Assembly (NCBI GenBank): GCA_021401465.1
Contig: JADDMT010000050.1
Coordinates: 124,001 to 188,000 of the forward strand
Reading direction: 5' to 3'
From: Teratosphaeria epicoccoides
Lineage: Eukaryota > Ascomycota > Dothideomycetes > Mycosphaerellales > Teratosphaeriaceae
DNA length: 64,000 bases
The first letter of the stretch is position 1, and every line of letters begins with the position of its first letter. Shown in pieces: positions 52,972 through 62,040 of the stretch. Both the position numbers and the translations under genes were made by a program. Under the pieces are notes generated by a model. The model saw only the letters and a program-made list of their open reading frames with translations. It did not search any database and was not told the DNA's origin.

Positions 52972-54831
52972 TCACAGCTTCGCCCCCCCTTCCAAGATCG
53001 GCAACATCAACTCCCTCATCTCTCCCGCAGCCTCGTTCAGATAGAACGCCATCCTCTCCGCCCCCAAATTCTTACACACGATATTAAACTGAATACTGTT
53101 CTCGTTAATCATGTACGCAATCCCCCACCCCTCATCAATAACCTGCGACCACCCATACCCATTATAATACTCCGAGCTCAGCTGCGACGACGAAACATAC
53201 CAACTCGAACTATACGCATAGGCCGGATCCGTAAACAGCTCCGGCACCTCCTCCCCGTTCCTTATCAACTTCTTCAACCCAAAAAGATGCCTATCACATC
53301 CTTTCCCTTCACCCGCGTCAGTAATGTATTTCACATGCGCCTCCAGCGCCCTCCTCAACAATTCCCGACACACATCCGCACTCACACTCGCATCAGCCAT
53401 ACCCTCGCAAAACGCCACCGACTCCTCCGACACTGTGCGACACGTCTCCGTCCTGCCTTCCTGGAACTTCCTTGTCGCAGCAGACTCATACGTCGGACGA
53501 CTCTTCCCATAGAACTTGTGATAAGCCAACTGTATCACCATCTGCACATACGCATCCGGCGAACACCTCAACTTCTTCATCAACCCCTTCCCATAACCCT
53601 GGTAAGCCTCCACCTTCAACTCATGCTGCGCCAGAACCCCCACATGATCCGCGACCGCCTTCGCGATATCCCTCTGATTCGCCTCATCGAGCACGAATTT
53701 CAACGAAACGGGGTCCGGGATCTCTGACCTGACTTCCCCCGGAGATTCGAAATCGAGTTTGCTGTTGAAGATCCAATTCATCACCGTGTCGTTGAGACGA
53801 TGCGTCGGCGTCCCATCCATCATGCTGTGCTCACCCGTGAAACCACTAGTTCCGTTCTCGTTGATGATGAATTGCAGCGGTTTGTCGAAAAAGCGATTCG
53901 TGCCATCGCCGTGCCAGTACTGCTTCGAGCGTTCGACGAGCGTTACGGGTGCCGCGTCGTCGAGGCAGACGAGGAAGGAAGCGGATTCAATAGTTTCGAG
54001 TGCGGTCTTGTTTGCTGGTGAAGTCTTGAGCAAGCGGTCTCGCATCGAGGTCCAGGCGTCTCTGTCTTCTGTTGTCAGGGCGCCGACCGCAGGCTGCTTG
54101 GAGGCGATCTGGTAGATGCGGGTGAATTGGTGTTCGAGTTCTTTGGATGAGAGTTGTTGCCCTCCCACAGTATGCTGGACTTTGTAAAAGCCATTCTTCC
54201 TCGCCACGACGATGTGCTCGTTGCCTTTTGCGGGAAACCTCTTCGGATAGTCTGCCCCTTCCGCAGGAATTCTACAGCAATTGAACATGTACTCGTACGA
54301 ACTCATAGCCATGGGCAGCTTCTTCATATACTCCGGCTCCAACGTCCCCTCATCAACCTGCTTTTTGAACTCCAGGACCGCCGTGCTGATCGCTGCGGCC
54401 CTCTTCGCCGGATCCCTGCGCTTCCTGTCATCTCTATGACTGTAGAAGTAGCTCACGTAAGGAACGACGGGAGCCCTGTAACCCAGGTACGCGGCATGGT
54501 TCCACCACTCTGTCAACCAGTTCCTGATCTGAGGGTCTTCACGCCTCGCAAGCAGACGTTTCTGGAGTTCGTGGGCGAGGGAGTTGGGAGCGAGGAAGGC
54601 GTCGACGGCTTTGGCTGATCGAGCATATTCGGTCTCAGTAAGGAGAGGGCGCAGAGATTTCAAATATTTCTCAGCTGTCTCCTCGAGCGTGGGGATAGGC
54701 AGCTTGGGGAGGGAGTCCTCGAATCGGAGCATAGGCCCTTTACTCTGATCTTCTCTGAACCCTGCCGGAAGGGTACTTTGTTTCCTCCTCTGCTGCACCG
54801 GTGCCGCGGCCGCTGCGCAGGGTGCTCGTAC
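52972..54831 (-). CDS. acuJ: Carnitine O-acetyltransferase (Cat2/AcuJ type), 5' end unresolved
   Basis: At least 608 residues of a carnitine/choline acetyltransferase, which moves acetyl groups between CoA and carnitine for shuttling between peroxisome, mitochondrion and cytosol. Seen are LPKLPIPTLEETAEKYL at the start of the fold, the catalytic His in GEHSMMDGTP (about 330 residues in), and SSSQLSSEYYNGYGW near the end. The last residues, GGAKL, form a PTS1 peroxisomal signal (AKL). The frame runs upstream to a TGA at 54841-54843 without any ATG, and CAG at 54832-54834 could be a 3' splice site; so a short upstream exon, perhaps coding for a mitochondrial presequence (AAAAPVQQRRKQS), must supply the start. 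This fits dual targeting known for AcuJ. Convergent with plaA, 56 bp apart. Confidence 0.9.
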   Translation of the reverse strand, partial: VRAPCAAAAAPVQQRRKQSTLPAGFREDQSKGPMLRFEDSLPKLPIPTLEETAEKYLKSLRPLLTETEYARSAKAVDAFLAPNSLAHELQKRLLARREDPQIRNWLTEWWNHAAYLGYRAPVVPYVSYFYSHRDDRKRRDPAKRAAAISTAVLEFKKQVDEGTLEPEYMKKLPMAMSSYEYMFNCCRIPAEGADYPKRFPAKGNEHIVVARKNGFYKVQHTVGGQQLSSKELEHQFTRIYQIASKQPAVGALTTEDRDAWTSMRDRLLKTSPANKTALETIESASFLVCLDDAAPVTLVERSKQYWHGDGTNRFFDKPLQFIINENGTSGFTGEHSMMDGTPTHRLNDTVMNWIFNSKLDFESPGEVRSEIPDPVSLKFVLDEANQRDIAKAVADHVGVLAQHELKVEAYQGYGKGLMKKLRCSPDAYVQMVIQLAYHKFYGKSRPTYESAATRKFQEGRTETCRTVSEESVAFCEGMADASVSADVCRELLRRALEAHVKYITDAGEGKGCDRHLFGLKKLIRNGEEVPELFTDPAYAYSSSWYVSSSQLSSEYYNGYGWSQVIDEGWGIAYMINENSIQFNIVCKNLGAERMAFYLNEAAGEMRELMLPILEGGAKL

Positions 54832-55402
54832 CTGTTGACATCACAAGCGAAGTATCAGTGCTATTCCTCTCTTCATGTCTTGGACGAATGGCGCCGCATC
54901 CCTGTACCTACATGGCCATTGGCAGCGCCGAATCTCTGCCATGTTAGTCCGCGTGATCGCAGAGTCGAACATGTGACAGCCTGCGTTCGAGTGACCGCTG
55001 CGAACATTTTTACTGCGACAGAGACTTAGTCTTTGGGCAAGACATACAGACAATATTTCAACCACGGCATTGGCGCAAGACCCAGCGTCACATGGGAAAT
55101 CGACGTCCAACTCCATGGTGTTCGTGTGAGTTCGGGCCGAGGTCGGATGAATGCAGTAGATCGTATGCATTGATTTCAACACGCTCAGGTCTAGATATAC
55201 GTAAGCGCGCAGAGAGGCTGATCATACAAGCAAGGGATGGTATCTTCCATGTAACGCGGTTGAAAAGGCAGATGGACGCTAGTATTCGCATTTCTGAAAG
55301 GTAAATATACAAGAACGACAACGCACGCCCGTCTATGCTGTAGGAAATCCTGGAGCACTGAGAGCCTTGCCATCCACTTCACCCATCTTCGTCACGACCT
55401 GC
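54832..55402. other. Region expected to hold the first exon of the carnitine acetyltransferase
   Basis: Between two minus-strand genes. It includes the MDH 3' UTR (right part) and the promoter and unseen first exon(s) of the carnitine acetyltransferase (left part). A minus-strand frame at 54841-55182 has ATGs (for example MAEIRRCQWPC) and a TAG/GTACAG donor-like site, but its phase does not join the main exon, so no exon is claimed. Confidence 0.45.
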
Positions 55403-56648
55403 TTACGGGTTCTCCTTCGCCCACTTCTCACCCTTCTCGATGTTGCCCTTCAGGTCCTTCAAGCACACGTCCAACAGGCTCTGTTCGTGGTCGGTGATCT
55501 GGCCCACGGGATTAATCTTCTCAACACCGTTCGGGCCAAGCTCAACCTGCGAGGCGAAGTAGGTGACGCCCTGGTCCTTGTACAGCGGAGAGTCAACAAA
55601 AGTCGGCTCGACGACACCCTTCTGGCCCTGCGCGGCTTTGAGAAGAGACTCCGCAAATCGTGCACCAGCCATAGCCATCGAAAGAGTAGCTGAGCCGGCG
55701 CCGCCTTTCGCCTGCACGACCTCGTCACCACCGAACTGGACGCGCTTGATGTAAGCGTCGCGCTGCTCGCCCTCGAGCGAGTAGCCGCTTTGGCTCAGAA
55801 GGGGGACGATGGTGGCACCAGAGTGTCCACCGACGACGGTAATGTTCTCGTTCGCGGGGTCAGTGTTCTTGAGCTGGGAGATGAAGCGAGAGGCGCGGAC
55901 GACATCGAGGGTGGTGACACCGAAAAGACGCTTGGGGTTGTAGACGCCCTTGCTCTTGAAGACCTCAGCAGTGATGGGGACGGTGCTGTTGACGGGATTG
56001 GAGATGACGAGGATGTTGGCGTCGGGGCAGGAGTCGGCGGCGGCTTTGGCGAGGTCGCGGACGATCGAGGCGTTGGTGTTGAAGAGGTCTAGCTTAGTGT
56101 CAGCAAAAACAGCACAAGAGGATACTTGGAGTACAGACCATCACGGGTCATGCCCGGCTTCCTGGGCACACCGGCGGGGATGAGAACAATCTCAGCGCCC
56201 TTGAGACATTCACGAACGCCCTCTGGCGTTGGATCGTAGCCCTTGACCTGTATTTTGAATCCCATTTAGCCGTTGCGCTGCTATGCTTCCGTATCTTCCC
56301 GATCATCTTACATTGCTGTACGTGTTGATGTGCGAGATGTCGGCTGCAACACCTGGGCCGCCCTTGATGTCGTATAGAGCGAGCTCGCTCACGCGCGGGT
56401 TGAGCTTGAGCAGGAGGGAGAGCGGCTGACCGATACCCCCGGCGGCGCCGAGGACAGCGACCTTGGAGGCCTACAGCCATAGCATTGGCTTGTCAGTAAT
56501 GCATCTCGACGATGCCAATGGGTTCAATGCAATCAGCAGCCTCGGCGATGGGCTGCTGGGTGTTGCTCACATTGGCAGCAGTCGCACTGAATGCGCGGCG
56601 CTGAGCAGCACCAAACACGGACTGCGTGACCTGACGGGCGGCGAACAT
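55403..56648 (-). CDS. MDH1: Malate dehydrogenase, mitochondrial
   Basis: Four exons, 56571-56648, 56312-56470, 56139-56247 and 55403-56088, 343 aa, all in phase. The N-terminus MFAARQVTQSVFGAAQRRAF is a typical Arg-rich mitochondrial presequence without acidic residues. The NAD-binding loop VAVLGAAGGIGQPL, the substrate Arg region GVPRKPGMTRDD, FGVTTLDVVRA, and the catalytic-His motif VVGGHSGATIVPLL are all present. It catalyses malate/oxaloacetate interconversion in the TCA cycle and the malate shuttle. The donor of intron 3 is GTCTGT, slightly unusual. The enzyme is intact and probably essential. It shares a divergent promoter with the NmrA-like gene. Confidence 0.95.
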
Positions 56649-57124
56649 GTTCGGGAGTGATGTTGTTGAGGTAATGGGTGTTCAATGGGGAGGCTGAGAT
56701 GAACAAGGTCCGTGTAGCTGTTCTGTGATCCCTTCCAGTTATTACCCAGAAAAGCTGGGAAGCTCGGGCCTACTCTCGAGGGTCTCCTCTCCTCACACAT
56801 CCTTCCCTTCCACCCACGGGACATATCTCTCCTTTGCCCCGGAAGCCGCATCTCGAAGGATGTGACGCCTCGTGGGCGTGGGCGTGCGCACATATACCAG
56901 GTTCGTATGTCAGGCCAGATTCTCTGCAAAAGCGAGGACATCTGAGGAACGCGAATCATGCCACGAGATGGTCGCACCGGACGGAATAGCGGACGAAGGT
57001 GACGTCGGAGGGCATAACTCAATGCCAGTTTATATATGTATATTTGCTTGCATCCCTACCGCTTTCCTGTCACAACTTCCTACCAATCAAGTCCAAACCA
57101 CGCACTAATACAGGACGCTTCAAC
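56649..57124. promoter_or_regulatory. Divergent promoter, 476 bp
   Basis: Separates the ATGs of MDH1 (minus) and the NmrA-like gene (plus). A TATA-like stretch (tttatatatgtatat at about 57030) lies some 95 bp before the NmrA-like start. Reading the plus-strand frame upstream of 57125 gives no conserved sequence, so this is leader. Confidence 0.6.
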
Positions 57125-58063
57125 ATGCCGGCCGACGTAGCCAATGATGTTCTCCTCGTTACCGGTGCGAGCGGCAAGCAGTCTTCACGCCTCATCCCAC
57201 ATCTGCTCAACCAAGGCTGGAAACACCTTCGCCTTCAGGTCCATTCCGATGCCTCCAAACAACGCCTGGAGCAGCTATACAAAGACCATCCAGACATTCA
57301 AGTCGTCCAGGGCGATCTGGCTTCGCAGCAGGACTGCCAAGCCTTAATCAAAGATGTCGCTGCCGTCTGGCTCATCGTCCCTGGCGTCAGCGGCAAAGAA
57401 AGCGATTGCGGAACCACCATCATGGACGCAGCCGTGACCCGCGGCAATGCCTGCAAGCACTTCGTCTTCAGCTCTGTGCTCCACCCAATCATCCGGAAGT
57501 TGATGAACCATGACAGCAAGCGATATATTGAGGAGTACCTCCTGGAGAGCGGACTACCCTTCACAGTGCTCCAGCCAAGCACGGTAATGGAAAATCTGCC
57601 AATTCAAAAGCTGCTGTCCGAGTCGGAGCCCGTCTACGATGCAATGTTCAGCTCCTCAACTCTCATGTCCTTCACCTCGCTCCGCGACTATGGCGAAGCA
57701 GCCGCAAATGTCTTGACGCAGCGCGAGAAGCACTACTACGCCACCTATGAGACCGTATCAACTTCCAGCCCGCTCACTTACGCTGATGGCATGAAAATGC
57801 TGAGCGAGGAGCTTGGGAAGGAGGTCAAGATCAGTGAGAAGACTATCGATGAAGGTGTCAGGGGGTTTAGCATGATGATGACAGGTGGGCATCCGGAGAA
57901 GGTCGGCTTTTCGCAGGCGCAGGCGGTCGGGCGGTTGCTCATGTACTATAATCAGAAGGGTTTGCTGGGTAGCTCGAATGTGCTTGAGATGCTGTTGGGG
58001 AGGAGGCCGTTAGAATATCGCGAGTGGTTGAAGTTGGAGATTGAGGAGAGTAACAAGCGGTAG
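57125..58063 (+). CDS. NmrA-like NAD(P)-binding oxidoreductase
   Basis: Single-exon 312-aa atypical short-chain dehydrogenase. The Rossmann nucleotide loop is VLLVTGASGKQSSRLIPHLL near the N-terminus (TGASGKQSS in place of the canonical GxxGxxG), with VVQGDLA after beta-3 and WLIVPGV. HFVFSSVLHPI stands where NmrA-family proteins have FVYSSV. There is no YxxxK active site, as usual for the NmrA/HSCARG and NAD(P)H azoreductase group, some of which sense NADP rather than catalyse. The C-terminal PLEYREWLKLEI motif is typical. Start is the first ATG with the conserved Rossmann strand. The physiological role is unknown; it may be an isoflavone-reductase-like enzyme or a redox sensor. Confidence 0.85.
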   Translation: MPADVANDVLLVTGASGKQSSRLIPHLLNQGWKHLRLQVHSDASKQRLEQLYKDHPDIQVVQGDLASQQDCQALIKDVAAVWLIVPGVSGKESDCGTTIMDAAVTRGNACKHFVFSSVLHPIIRKLMNHDSKRYIEEYLLESGLPFTVLQPSTVMENLPIQKLLSESEPVYDAMFSSSTLMSFTSLRDYGEAAANVLTQREKHYYATYETVSTSSPLTYADGMKMLSEELGKEVKISEKTIDEGVRGFSMMMTGGHPEKVGFSQAQAVGRLLMYYNQKGLLGSSNVLEMLLGRRPLEYREWLKLEIEESNKR

Positions 58064-58645
58064 ATGATGAGTGCTAAAGGAATCATCTATGTCTTGCCCC
58101 CAGACAATAACTGATGCAGGTCATCTATCATCATATATACATACACACCATCCGACCATCAGATGCACTGCGGTTGGCTGGCTGACAGTCCTTACAACCC
58201 ATGTCAGCACGTGCTGATCGCGTGGCAGGAGTCGCTGACCGACCCAGACATCTGTGCTAAGCTTTGTCCACCACACCTCTGCTACTAGTACGAGCATGAA
58301 ACAAGTTCACGCACGCTGCACGGCACTCCCATGTTCTATTGAAAGCTGACCCGTCGTCTCCGCATGATGAGGCAGGTCGCAGACCAAGAAAATGACAAGG
58401 ATCATATTACTGGCGATCTAGATACATGCGTGCTGCGCAACGTAATGTCCAGGTTCGAGCGTGCGGCTAGTGACATGTAGAGATTGCAGATGGTATGGTT
58501 GCTGACGGCAGATGGGCGGATGAGATCAGTCATAAAGGTAGGTTGCTTGCCGGGTAAGTGAAAGGTCTGCGGTTTGCAATTTTGATGTCTGCTGTTGGTT
58601 TCTACGAAGGATCTGATTGTGGAGTATTGAGTGCTCGAATCGAGT
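58064..58645. other. Intergenic region before the GMC pseudogene
   Basis: Nothing recognisable; it should include the NmrA-like gene's 3' UTR and the old promoter of the GMC oxidoreductase remnant. Confidence 0.55.
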
Positions 58646-60169
58646 ATGGCAGACAGAGTTGATCAACCGACAGCTCCAACGGAGTTTGACTTCCTCGTCG
58701 TCGGCGGTTTGTGTGAGCTTCTCCAGACCAATCCTGCTCCAGTCGACCATCGCAGGCGGCACCGCCGTCAACACAGTCGCTGGTCGTCTGGCAGAAGACG
58801 ACCCAGACATCACCGTTGGTATCCTAGAAGCCGGGCCACTGCACACGCGCGATATCCCAGCCACCACGACGCCAGCTCGGGCATTCGAGCTCCGCAACAG
58901 TAAGTATGACTGGGGCTACAAAGCCACGATGCGAGCCCTCGCTACAAGCCCGAGCTTGCCAACATTGGACGACACGGTCCTCTAGACATCGAGATCAGCG
59001 ATCTGGAGCCTGATTTGTCTGACTCCCGGGATAATCTCGAGAAAGCGTGGCAGTCGAAAGGCGGACGACGGACTGAGAACGTGTACGGTGGCGAGCAGCT
59101 CGGTCTCGTCAAGTGCATGAACACCATTCACAACGGTGTCCGTTCCACATCCGTCGCCTTCCTGGACGGCAAACCTAACATCACCGTCGTCGCGGACTTC
59201 CACGTCAAGAAGCTACTACTCAAAGACGGCGCAGCAGCCTACGGAGCCAAAGGCGAGAACAACTCCGGTGAAACAGTCCAGTATACAGCCAGAAAAGAGG
59301 TCATCCCCGCGGCAAGCGTCTTCGAGGATCCCAGAATCCTCATGTGGTCCGGCATCGGTGACAAAAAGCACCTGAGCGCCTTTGGCATCGAGACCGTCGT
59401 GGACTTTAAGCACGTTGGTCAAAATCTACTCGATCACCCCATCATGCCCCACGTCATCAGGTTAAAAGATGGTGTGGGACTGGACCAACATCCCCTCTAC
59501 GACGATCCGGACAAACATCGCGCTCTGGAAATGTACGCCAAAGAGCGCAAAGGACCCTTCCACTCCGGCCTACTGGAGCTCGTCGGCTTCCCGCGAATTG
59601 ACGCCCGTCTCGAGAAGTACGAAGCTTACCGCAAAGCCAAAGAAGCAAACGGTGGCCTCGACCCATTCGGCCCACGCAACCAGCCGCACTTCGAAGTCGA
59701 CTTCGTGCCCGCAGTCGCGGACGCATTCCAATGGCATTTTCGCAACCGCCTTCCGGCAACTGGCTAACCATCATCGCCGACCTGCTCCGTCCCGTCAGCG
59801 AACCTGGCGAAGTCAGACTCCAGAGCAAAGACTGGAAGAAACAACCCTATATCAACCTCAATTTCTGCCAAAACGACCTCGATATCCTTGCCCTCCGTGA
59901 AGGCGTGAGACGTATCGACGACGTTATTCTTAATGGCGACGGTATGACAGATCTGGTGGGTGAAGACTACCCCTTCCCCATGCCACGGGAGGATGACGCG
60001 AAGATGGATCGCCAGATTCTGGAGAGGTTGCAGACGGGTTTGTGCGAGTGTGTTTCCGATTATCCCGGATTGTAGGATTCAGAATCCGGTATATATGGTT
60101 GCGGAGAAGGGCGCCGATTCAATTAAGATGGATCATCCCGAGGTATTTCGGGCCGGTGGGGAGGCGTGA
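58646..60169 (+). pseudogene. GMC oxidoreductase pseudogene with two internal deletions
   Basis: Fragments of one FAD-dependent GMC oxidoreductase lie in order in different frames. MADRVDQPTAP leads to FLVVGG, an intron (58707-58755) and GGTAVNTVAGRLAE, which is the FAD loop. After YDWGYKATM (about 58925) the sequence jumps to YKPELANIGRHGPLDIEISD (from about 58940), so the roughly 100-residue GGSS-type FAD-covering segment is missing and the frame shifts. The next block is clean to about 59730 (IPAASVFEDPRILMWSGIGD), then shifts frame to PSGNWLTIIADLLRPVS. At about 60045 QTGL jumps to ASVFPIIPDCRIQNPVYM, losing the HPTGTC active-site region. The family uses alcohols or sugars as substrates. 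No function can remain. Ends MDHPEVF. Confidence 0.9.
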
Positions 60170-60901
60170 GGAGGGTGGGTGTGTCTTGTTGTGCGGACTG
60201 TTGCATAGCTTTATGTCTAATCGAGATGCTGCTTTTAAGCATACCACCATACGCCGTGGCCATAGTTCGCGGCCGGTACGGCTAGTATACGTCTTCTCAT
60301 CGGCATGACTCGTCGGAGCCCATTGCAGCGATCCTGTTTGCTACAAGGCCGTCCAGCATGTCCGTGTACGATGATCACGCTTCGCATTGTCTCTAGTCTG
60401 ACGTTCTGCTGCGAACGCTCGAATCCAGGCGCGCGGCTGTGAGCTGACCCACGACGGCGGTCCAAATGTGCCGAGCCGAAGTCACCATGTCTCCGCTCAC
60501 GTCCACGGGCCGTGTTCAAGCCCCAGATTGTCCTGATGACAAGCTCACAAATAGGCGTCGCAAGTGATGAGACTGCAACATATCCCTCGGACTACTTGTC
60601 GCTGTCTGCTACGCGATGTGCGCAATTCGACTGCTCATCCATGGATGGACTGTGGCCGGGTGGTGCCGATAAGTCAATCACGTACGCTCACTCGCCGAGG
60701 TCTTATAACAGTAGGTGGCAAGCGCTCGTCTCTGCATCGATCTTCTTCCTCTGGCGCAATCGACCTCTATTCTCCTTCGCAGCGTGCGCCCGTTCATTCA
60801 CCGTGCAGCAAGTCTGGTACTTGCCATACATTCCTTCGTCGACCATAAAACATCCACCTGCAGCATATCTCAGTGACATCCTGGAATTCCAGGCATCTAA
60901 C
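60170..60901. other. Intergenic region before the GH12 gene
   Basis: No recognisable protein. It should contain the GH12 promoter; a CAT-AAAACATCC element lies about 50 bp before the start codon. The plus-strand open frame that runs into the GH12 signal peptide has no conserved residues upstream of 60902. Confidence 0.55.
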
Positions 60902-61774
60902 ATGAAGCTCTCGTCTTCCATTCTCTATGCCTCTCTTGCGGCTGTCGCCGCAGCAGCGCCAGCCAACCGAAGCAGCAAGACCACCTGCGAGCAATGGGGC
61001 AAATTCGAATCAGACAAATACACCATCTACAACGACCTCTGGGCCAGGCCAACGGCGCTGGAAGTCAGTGTCTTTCGGTAGATCGTGTTGATAATGGCAG
61101 CGTGTCCTGGAGCACCAAGTGGTCTTGGACAGGTGGAAACTCCGTGGTGTAAAGTCCTACGCCAATGCGGCCGCCAACTTCGAGGACACCCAGATCTCGA
61201 ACATCAAAAGCATCAAGGCGAAGTGGAAGTGGAGCTATAGCGGAACTTCGTTTACGGCGAATGTAGCCTGGGATATGTTTACTTCGTCGACAGGCGGTGA
61301 CAGCAAAGAATATGAGATCATGGTCTGGGCTGCGGCACTGGGTGGCGCCGGTATGATGGCAGCCTCAAACACTCCGTGAAAACCAGCTCTGACAGATTGC
61401 AGGCCCAATTAGCAGCTCCTACAGCGCCACAGGCGCTGCGCAGCCCCTTGCGAACACGACGATCGAGGGCTGCAATTTCTGCGTTTACAAAGGCAGCAAC
61501 GGAGCACAGACCGTCTTCTCATTCGTTCCGTCAAAAACTCTCACGAGTTACTCCCCTAATCTTCTCAAGTTCTTCAGCTACTTGATCAGCTCGCAAGGCT
61601 TCTCCACGTCCCAGTATCTCGTCGACATCGGTGCTGGCACTGAGGCGTAAGTCCTTCTGTGAAGATGTGAACGGATTTGTCGCAGTGCTAAGTTTCTCCT
61701 GCAGTTTCACAGGCACTGACGCTGTGTTCAAGACCATTTCGTACAGTGTGGACATCGTCACTGGCAGCGGATAG
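60902..61774 (+). pseudogene. GH12 endoglucanase/xyloglucanase gene with two frameshifts
   Basis: A secreted glycoside hydrolase family 12 enzyme interrupted by frame breaks. The signal peptide MKLSSSILYASLAAVAAAAP is followed by CEQWGKFESDKYTIYNDLWG. At about 61043 one base is missing (the reading continues one frame over as NGAGSQCLSVDRVDNGSVSW...WSWTGGNSVV), and at about 61140 the frame shifts again to KSYANAAANFEDTQ. Intron 61351-61402 joins WAALGGAG to PISSSYSATG, and intron 61647-61704 joins GAGTEA to FTGTDAVF. Both GH12 catalytic Glu contexts survive (EYEIMVW and GAGTE). The frameshifts may be real or sequencing errors; the rest is remarkably intact, so the loss would be recent. Substrate: beta-1,4-glucan or xyloglucan in plant walls. 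Confidence 0.85.
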
Positions 61775-62040
61775 GTTCGGGCGTCGAGAAGCACTTCATA
61801 AAACTTCGCTCGTCGACTTCGACCTCGACGGTTGTCTTGCGTTCATCGGCCGCGGATACCGCCACCACTTCGTCCGCAACGACTCCGTCGACGGCAAACT
61901 CGGAATCGGGCTGTCGTCTATCCAAGATGCTTCTCATCACACATCATGGGGTACTCGAGTGTCCCGGCGCTGATCAGCACGTCTGCGCCTTACACGGGTG
62001 ACTGTCAAGTGGAATATGTCTCTATTCAGAGCGGTTAAGA
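61775..62040 (+). other. Possible degenerate Ser/Thr linker and CBM1-like tail
   Basis: Directly after the GH12 stop, one plus frame (about 61806-61890) reads as a Ser/Thr-rich linker (STSTSTVVLRSSAADTATTS). A second plus frame ends APYTGDCQVEYVSIQSG before a TAA at 62037-62039, faintly like the C-terminal PYTCQV...YYSQC of fungal CBM1 modules. If so, the enzyme once had a cellulose-binding tail. The resemblance is weak and the frames do not join. Confidence 0.3.

Noticed and set aside
52912..53727. Plus-strand 271-codon ORF opposite the carnitine acetyltransferase
   Set aside because: Arg/Ile/His-rich mirror of a codon-biased gene; the minus strand encodes a known enzyme.
58646..60169. Explaining the GMC gaps as introns
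   Set aside because: The missing protein segments are not present anywhere nearby, and the junctions lack splice signals; deletion fits better.
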